DNA from: Chloroflexota bacterium
Lineage (GTDB): Bacteria; Chloroflexota; Ktedonobacteria; Ktedonobacterales; Ktedonobacteraceae
DNA: 10,473 nucleotides
Assembly (NCBI GenBank): GCA_902810755.1
Contig: CADDYT010000192.1
Location: 1 to 10,473, forward strand
Direction of reading: 5' to 3'
Each line of letters starts with the position of its first letter. Within the stretch, counting starts at the first letter, position 1. Positions 5,561-10,473 of the stretch are shown piece by piece. Made by a program: the position numbers and the translations under genes. The notes under the pieces are model-generated. The model was not told the origin of the DNA, searched no databases, and was given only the letters and a program-made list of their open reading frames with translations.

Positions 5561-6379
5561 ATGAATCAATATATGAATACGTCCCTGTCCGGCTATCCGA
5601 CACGTATGATGACATTGTTACAGCACATGGTGCGAGGTATAGCGCAGCTTTCGATACGCCCGGAGAAGGCATCGCTTTCTGAGTTGCTGCTGCGCATCGA
5701 AGAGAGCGCAGCGCCTGAGCAATTGAACCGGGGAGTCAATCAGCTACAGGAACAGCTCTGGAATATGCCGCAACAGGAGCAGATACTGTTGCGTAAGAAC
5801 CTGCTTAACGCGCTCACCCGTCACGTGCTTTGCTCGCCGCGTATGCCTGTGCGCATTGAGGCGGCGCGCTGGCTGCGCCTGCTGGTGCAGGCCGGGCTGG
5901 TAACACGACCGGCAGATATTTTCGTAACCCTCGTTACTGCCGCCACGCGCTCCACTTCTGCTGAGGCAGGAGCGGAGGTGAGGGAGCGGCGCCTCTACCT
6001 CAAATTGCTCTTCGAGTGCTTCTGGCCTTTTCGCCATCCCTACCCGGCATATACATGGGAAGATTTTCCCACCAACGATATCTTCTATCCGCTTGTCGCC
6101 CTCTTTGTGCAGGCTGACGCAAGGGATCAGACCACACTCATGGCCATCTTCGCGGAACTGGCCGCCCTCAATGATCCAGAATTTGTGGATACCCTGCTGC
6201 CGGTCGCCTTGCAGTGGGCGCAGCACAGCGACCCGGAATATCGCCGCATCATTACCGGCGTTCTGGCCCGTATCAGCCATCCTCAGGCGCAAGAGGCCTT
6301 GCAGCGCCTGCTCACCGACCCCGAACCGGCGGTCCACCTCAGCGCCCGGCACGTCAGCTCATACATCCAACCTGCCTGA
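5561..6379 (+). CDS. HEAT-like alpha-helical repeat protein of unknown function
   Basis: A 272-residue protein, not recognised as a named family. It is almost wholly helical. The C-terminal third shows HEAT-like helix pairs with DPE-type turns: DPEFVDTLLPVALQWA (205-220), DPEYRRIITGVLARI (224-238), HPQAQEALQRLL (240-251) and DPEPAVHLSARHV (253-265). An earlier pair is likely at ~95-128 (PVRIEAARWLRLLVQAG). The middle (~150-178) is aromatic and proline-rich (FECFWPFRHPYPAYTWEDF) and is probably a loop or a binding surface. There is no signal peptide, membrane span or catalytic motif; a cytoplasmic scaffold or protein-binding role is an inference from the fold. The ATG at 5561 follows GGAG (5547-5550) by 10 bases; an in-frame ATG at 5573 is less well placed. 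It sits behind a consensus promoter with a palindromic operator candidate and 231 bp upstream of the co-directional BTAD/ATPase regulator. Confidence 0.8.
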   Translation: MNQYMNTSLSGYPTRMMTLLQHMVRGIAQLSIRPEKASLSELLLRIEESAAPEQLNRGVNQLQEQLWNMPQQEQILLRKNLLNALTRHVLCSPRMPVRIEAARWLRLLVQAGLVTRPADIFVTLVTAATRSTSAEAGAEVRERRLYLKLLFECFWPFRHPYPAYTWEDFPTNDIFYPLVALFVQADARDQTTLMAIFAELAALNDPEFVDTLLPVALQWAQHSDPEYRRIITGVLARISHPQAQEALQRLLTDPEPAVHLSARHVSSYIQPA

Positions 6380-6452
6380 AATTTGCCGTCCCCGCTTCCT
6401 GTTCGACAGGAAAAAGTACCATCTCATCTTCACTATACGGGGACGCAGGCAG
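6372..6452 (+). other. Structured 3' end of the HEAT-like gene
   Basis: CTGCCTG (6372-6378, running into the TGA stop) and CGTCCCCG (6387-6394) are exactly complementary, in order, to CGGGGACG (6438-6445) and CAGGCAG (6446-6452): 15 pairs with an 8-base bulge. The enclosed loop contains its own 7-bp hairpin TTCCTGT-TCG-ACAGGAA (6396-6412). There is no T-tract, so this is not a simple intrinsic terminator, but a folded 3' UTR that separates the two genes is plausible. Confidence 0.45.
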
Positions 6453-6460
6453 CGAAAGAA

Positions 6461-6490
6461 TTGTAGACTACAGCTTTTGTAGGGTATAAT
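6461..6490 (+). promoter_or_regulatory. Candidate promoter for the BTAD/ATPase regulator
   Basis: A consensus TATAAT (6485-6490) with a weak -35 TTGTAG (6461-6466) at 18-bp spacing. The -35 lies in a small palindrome TGTAG-A-CTACA (6462-6472), and TTGTAG recurs at 6477-6482. The expected start is near 6497, giving a leader of about 115 nt to the TTG start. The leader has a further small hairpin, AAGTTG/CAACTT (6530-6548). Confidence 0.5.
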
Positions 6491-6597
6491 ACGGTTGTCT
6501 TATCTAAGACTTTGCGCGTGTCGATGAGCAAGTTGAGGGGAACAACTTCACGGGGTGGTTGTGCAGGCACTCTTTTCGGCACGAACGCTCTATCAAA

Positions 6598-6613
6598 GGG
6601 GAGCAGGCGTTTG
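6598..6613 (+). promoter_or_regulatory. Ribosome binding site that decides a TTG start
   Basis: GGGGAG (6598-6603) lies 7 bases before TTG (6611-6613). The only in-frame upstream ATG (6524) has no Shine-Dalgarno sequence, and the 29 residues it would add are low in hydrophobic pattern and precede the conserved Cys-rich domain. Confidence 0.65.
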
Positions 6614-9600
6614 AGCAGGGAAAATAAAGTTACCTACCGGCAGCAGTATACGCGCTGCGGCAAGCAGCGTTGCCGAAAATGCCAGGAGGGCAACGGTCAC
6701 GGACCATACTGGTACGCCTACTGGAGCGAAAATGGACGCACCATCAGTAAATATATTGGCGCACACCTTCCCGACGATATTAAAGCAGGAAGGCAGGCAC
6801 CCACCCCCCACATTGATAGCGATGCCGCCGCCACTTCATCCTCAGAGCAGGTACCCACAAACGGGCAGGGAGAGATAGCATCTATCCACATGCAAGAGAC
6901 ACAGGTGCTGCGTGTCTATCTGCTGGGCCAGTTCGCCGTTGAGCGCAAGATTGGTGGCGTGTGGCGCAAAGTCGAAAATCGCACGTGGCGCAGACGCGCC
7001 CGTGTTTTGCTGGGCTGCCTGCTCAGCAGCCCGAAACGGCGGATGGGGCGGGAGCAGATTATGGAGGCGCTCTGGCCCGATCTGGATAGCATGACCGCTG
7101 CTAATCGTCTGAATGGAGCCGTACATGAACTACGCCATCTTCTTGAGCCAGAGCTAACCCGGCCCGCTGCCTCGCGTATGCTGCGACTGGAACAGGATAT
7201 GCTTGTGCTGGCCGATTCCTCGCTCCTCTGGGTCGATGCCGAAGCGTTTGAATCGCTTATAAACGAAGCCTTCGCCTTGCTGAGCCACGAAACGGTCACG
7301 GCCCCGTATAGAAAACAGGCCGAACAGTTGCTTGAGGAAGCGCAGGCCCTCTACAACGGGGACTACCTGCTGGAAGAACTCTATGCGGAATGGTCCGGCC
7401 CCCGCCGGGAGGCGATTCGCCGTTCCTACAGCAGCCTCTTATTTCGCCTCTCGGAATTGCGCGCGCAGCGAGGCGCATACGCCAGCGCCGTCGAGCCGCT
7501 TGACCGCCTGCTTGCCGTCGACCCGGTGAACGAAACGGCGGTGCGCCAGTTGATGCTCCTGCTCACCCGCCTCGACCGGCGTACCGAGGCATTACACACC
7601 TACCGGCGACTGGTGGCTGCCCTCCAGCGCGATTACGAGACAGAACCCCTGCCGGAGACACGCGCATTGTACGAGGCCCTGAAAAAGGGAAACCTCGGCC
7701 CGGCTTCGCAGCCGAACATGAGCAATCAGCCCCCGTCAGAGAATCTACGGCTGGCAAGCACGCCGAAGCATAAACCCGTGGAACAGTCCGCGCCGGTGAA
7801 AGCGCAGGAGGTGATTTTTTCTCGCCCGGTCTTCCAGCCAGGCCGTCACAATCAGAGTCCCCTGGTCGGACGCGGACGCGAACTCGATACCATGCGCCAG
7901 TTATTGCTTGCCATCGAAGGCCTCCCCGGCAAGCGCGCGCAGACCCGCTCTTCCATGCCGCATTTCTTGCTGCTCAGCGGCGAAGCAGGCATCGGCAAAA
8001 CGCGACTGGCTGAGGAATTGAGCGTGGAAGCCAACCGGCGCGGGTGGGCCGTTGTCTGGAGCCGTTCCTACGAGCAGGAAAGCACGCTCCCCTATCGACC
8101 CTGGACCGAATTACTGCATGCCCTGGTACAGGGTATACCACGCGCACACCTGCTCACTGTGCTGAAAGCATACGTCCCCGCATTCGAGGAAACTGTTGCC
8201 GCCAGGTTAGAACGCCTCTTCGCCCTTCTTCCCGAACTGGCGGGCCACCACTATGATGCTGCACGCTCAACTCCCGTTCTGCCGCCCGAACAGGAACGGC
8301 TGCACCTGTGGGAGACCATGCTGGGCCTGTTGAACGCCCTGAGCCAGAAAACGCCGCTGCTGCTCGTCCTCGATGATCTGCACTGGACCGATGAGAGCAG
8401 CATTGACCTGCTGGCCTATCTTGCGCGCCATCTTCAGGGCCAGCGCGTCCTGCTTGTTGCCACCTATCGCGATACAGAGCCAACCGCAAGCCCCAGATTG
8501 CGCACGCTGATCAACGATCTCCGGCGCGAGCAGGCCGTTTTGACATTGCCCGTGCAGCCGCTGACCTCAACACAGATCGGCTCGCTCGTCTCCTATTTGC
8601 CTGAAGAGCTTGTGCGCCGCATTCAGACGCAGGCGGGCGGCAATCCCTTCTTCGCAGAAGAACTGGCGCGCTGCTCCCTGCCTGAAGCGAGTAAATATCG
8701 TGAAACATCCGCCAGAACGTCTCCATCTTCTGGCCCGGCTGAAAGCGAGCAGGAGACGCTCTCTTCCCCCATCGAGCCGGTGGAGGGAGGCGCGGTGCCG
8801 GAAGCGATCACAGCGGTGCTTGAACGCCGGTTGGGCAGCCTGAGCAGCCAGTGTCAGAACCTCTTGAGCAGGGCGGCCATCCTGGGTGGCTCGTTTGAAC
8901 TGGACCACCTGATGGCCATCGGCGACTATGACGAAGATACGCTGCTGGATCTGCTGGAAGAAGCGTTGCGCGCCGGCCTGCTTTCCGAAGAGGGCAGCGG
9001 GGAACGCATCACCTATCATTTCTGGCACCCCTTGATCGTCAATCACCTCTATGAGCGTGTCTCAGCCGCGCGACGCGCCCGGTTGCATCGCCGGGCCGCA
9101 ACTATGCTGGAACAGCGATACACTGAAAAAGGACACGAGGGCGCGCCCGCCGCGACAATCCTCTATCATCTGAGCAAAGCTGGCAACGAGCCTGCACGGC
9201 TCGCTCACTATGCCGTCCTCGCCGCCCACCAGGCATATGCTATCGCGGCCTATGCAGAAGCGAAGCAATACTACATACAGGCCATCCAGTTGCTGTCTCA
9301 CGAGTTGAGCGGCACGGTCGATGTGCTGCAACTGGCCCGTCTGCAAGAGCGTGTCTGTGAGTGCTGCATGGTGCTGGGCAACTATGTTGAGGCGCGGCAA
9401 CGCTACGAGCAAATCCTGCAACTGCGCCGCGCAGCCAGTCCCGGCCCGCGAGAGGTACAGAGACAGGCGCTGATCTGGCGCGAGATCGGGCGCACGTGGT
9501 CGGCCACCGGTGACTATCTCCTTGCTTATGAATGTTTTGAACAGGGCAAACAGGTTCTTTCAAAAGCCGGTATCGCCGGTGGCCCGGCCTGGGCCTGTTT

Positions 9601-10473
9601 GCTCATCCAGCATGGGGCTATCTGCTGCTTGCAGGGCAGCTATGAACAGGCGCGCAGTTACATTTACGAAGGACTGGAAATACTTGAGCGGGCCATGCAG
9701 GAGACACAACCGCCAGCCACCGCTGATTTTCAGACACACATAGAGCAGGCCATTGCCGGCGATCCCCTGGAACTGGGGCGCGCCCATGAATTGCTCGGCG
9801 TTGTTGCCGCCAGCGTCGGGCAGCCCCCGGAAGCCCTCAAGCACCTCTACACGGCGCTTGATATCTTCGAGCGGCATGGGCTGGTGATCGCGATGGCAAA
9901 AGTGTGTGGTAACCTGGGCGCCGTCTACGCCATGAAAGCGGAAAATCAGCAGGCGCGTATTTACATGCGTCGCTCGCTCGAACTGGCAGAACGTATGGGA
10001 GACCTGCCCAACATGGCCTTCGTCACCGGCAATCTGGGCGAGCTGGCCAGTCGCTGCGGCGATTTGCAGGAGGCCGAGGAATGGTTCACTCGCAGCCTGA
10101 CCATCTCAGAACAGATCAACGATCGCGAGCATTCAAGCTGGTGCAATGTGGCCCTGGGGTCGGTGCGACAGGCGCTGGGTAAATTCCAGGAGGCGGTCGA
10201 TAACCTGCGCCACGCGCTCGCCCTCGGTCGCGCCATGAAAAATCCGCGCTGCATCGGTTCCGCGCTCGTCGCCCTGGCCGACTTGCGCATCAATCAGGCC
10301 ATTGCCGCAGGTGCAACGCACCTGCCCTCCCTCATATCCCGGGAAAGGTCGGTGGACGAAGATTCTCCCGGTTGGAAGCAGATAGCAATTTCCGCTCTCC
10401 CTGCCAGCCCGATGGCTCGCTGCCTGCGTCTTCTCCTGCGCGCCCGCACCACTCTGCGCCGGGCGCTTGCCAT
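6611..10473 (+). CDS. Giant BTAD/STAND-type transcriptional regulator with Cys-rich N-terminus and TPRs (3' end outside window)
   Basis: 1287 residues are visible; the frame is open to the right edge. Residues ~7-55 form a small Cys-rich domain (C16-x4-C21-x2-C24, then GHGPYWYAYW and GRTISKYIG) resembling DUF6788. An OmpR-like winged helix follows (~100-190: LRVYLLGQFAVER, REQIMEALWPD, NRLNGAVHELRHLL), then a BTAD domain (~208-358, starting VDAEAFE). After a linker comes an AAA/STAND ATPase: PLVGRGREL (from 417), Walker A GEAGIGKT (457-464), Walker B LLLVLDDLHW (583-592) and GGNPFFAEEL (~676-685). A ~42-residue Ser/Glu-rich insert (686-728) interrupts it. TPR-type helices fill ~865-1215 (NLGAVYAMKAENQQA, NLGELASRCGDLQEA, GKFQEAVDNLRHAL). 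AfsR/SARP and MalT-like proteins of this build bind DNA as nucleotide-driven, ligand- or protein-triggered activators. The signal and target are unknown. The start is the TTG at 6611 (good Shine-Dalgarno) rather than the ATG at 6524. Confidence 0.92.
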   Translation, partial: MSRENKVTYRQQYTRCGKQRCRKCQEGNGHGPYWYAYWSENGRTISKYIGAHLPDDIKAGRQAPTPHIDSDAAATSSSEQVPTNGQGEIASIHMQETQVLRVYLLGQFAVERKIGGVWRKVENRTWRRRARVLLGCLLSSPKRRMGREQIMEALWPDLDSMTAANRLNGAVHELRHLLEPELTRPAASRMLRLEQDMLVLADSSLLWVDAEAFESLINEAFALLSHETVTAPYRKQAEQLLEEAQALYNGDYLLEELYAEWSGPRREAIRRSYSSLLFRLSELRAQRGAYASAVEPLDRLLAVDPVNETAVRQLMLLLTRLDRRTEALHTYRRLVAALQRDYETEPLPETRALYEALKKGNLGPASQPNMSNQPPSENLRLASTPKHKPVEQSAPVKAQEVIFSRPVFQPGRHNQSPLVGRGRELDTMRQLLLAIEGLPGKRAQTRSSMPHFLLLSGEAGIGKTRLAEELSVEANRRGWAVVWSRSYEQESTLPYRPWTELLHALVQGIPRAHLLTVLKAYVPAFEETVAARLERLFALLPELAGHHYDAARSTPVLPPEQERLHLWETMLGLLNALSQKTPLLLVLDDLHWTDESSIDLLAYLARHLQGQRVLLVATYRDTEPTASPRLRTLINDLRREQAVLTLPVQPLTSTQIGSLVSYLPEELVRRIQTQAGGNPFFAEELARCSLPEASKYRETSARTSPSSGPAESEQETLSSPIEPVEGGAVPEAITAVLERRLGSLSSQCQNLLSRAAILGGSFELDHLMAIGDYDEDTLLDLLEEALRAGLLSEEGSGERITYHFWHPLIVNHLYERVSAARRARLHRRAATMLEQRYTEKGHEGAPAATILYHLSKAGNEPARLAHYAVLAAHQAYAIAAYAEAKQYYIQAIQLLSHELSGTVDVLQLARLQERVCECCMVLGNYVEARQRYEQILQLRRAASPGPREVQRQALIWREIGRTWSATGDYLLAYECFEQGKQVLSKAGIAGGPAWACLLIQHGAICCLQGSYEQARSYIYEGLEILERAMQETQPPATADFQTHIEQAIAGDPLELGRAHELLGVVAASVGQPPEALKHLYTALDIFERHGLVIAMAKVCGNLGAVYAMKAENQQARIYMRRSLELAERMGDLPNMAFVTGNLGELASRCGDLQEAEEWFTRSLTISEQINDREHSSWCNVALGSVRQALGKFQEAVDNLRHALALGRAMKNPRCIGSALVALADLRINQAIAAGATHLPSLISRERSVDEDSPGWKQIAISALPASPMARCLRLLLRARTTLRRALA

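Noticed and set aside
5744..6352. Leftward 202-residue open frame
   Set aside because: It is antisense to the HEAT-like gene, which has the promoter, the ribosome site and helical-repeat pattern.
6524..6610. Upstream ATG start for the large regulator
   Set aside because: It has no ribosome site, and the added residues do not look like part of the Cys-rich domain; TTG 6611 has a strong site.
8567..9046. Leftward 159-residue open frame
   Set aside because: It is antisense to the ATPase part of the large regulator; no domain signal and no ribosome site were seen.

Overview
The window (about 10.5 kb, moderately GC-rich) looks like a chromosomal piece of a Chloroflexota bacterium, most plausibly a Ktedonobacteria-type genome. 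This is inferred from gene style and not from a marker gene. The clues are a very large Cys-rich/BTAD/ATPase/TPR regulator, a RecD2-type helicase, a cytoplasmic class C beta-lactamase-fold serine hydrolase, a lone VOC protein, and intergenic gaps crowded with palindromic repeats. No rRNA, tRNA, CRISPR array, transposase, phage gene or known defence cassette was found.

Left part (1-990): two near-identical 39-bp repeats and a partial third copy abut the broken 3' end of a GNAT acetyltransferase gene (about 138-279, one frameshift). That remnant overlaps, tail to tail, a leftward VOC (glyoxalase/bleomycin-resistance fold) gene (249-746). A divergent intergenic region follows. It carries a perfect 13-bp-arm palindrome at 851-884, a good sigma70-like promoter (895-924) and a leader hairpin.

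Middle part (990-5113): a 578-residue serine hydrolase (rightward) and a 775-residue RecD2-like DNA helicase (leftward) converge on a 59-bp gap.

Repeat-rich intergenic region (5114-5560): this holds a long nested palindrome with 29-bp arms, a second hairpin repeat, a third inverted repeat with 15-bp arms, and then a perfect-consensus promoter (TTGACA, 18 bp, TATAAT) with a 14-bp palindrome just downstream of the expected start site. The layout suggests a strong promoter held down by a repressor.

Right part (5561-10473): that promoter drives a 272-residue HEAT-like helical protein of unknown function. After a structured 231-bp gap with its own promoter comes a giant regulator that starts most likely at a TTG (6611) behind a strong Shine-Dalgarno sequence and runs off the window's right edge (1287 residues visible). 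In order it has a small Cys-rich domain (DUF6788-like), an OmpR-type winged helix, a BTAD domain, a STAND/AAA-type ATPase and TPR repeats. It is built like AfsR/SARP-type and MalT-like signal-responsive activators and is the most interesting gene here. The co-directional HEAT-like gene could be its partner or target, but nothing in the sequence proves this.
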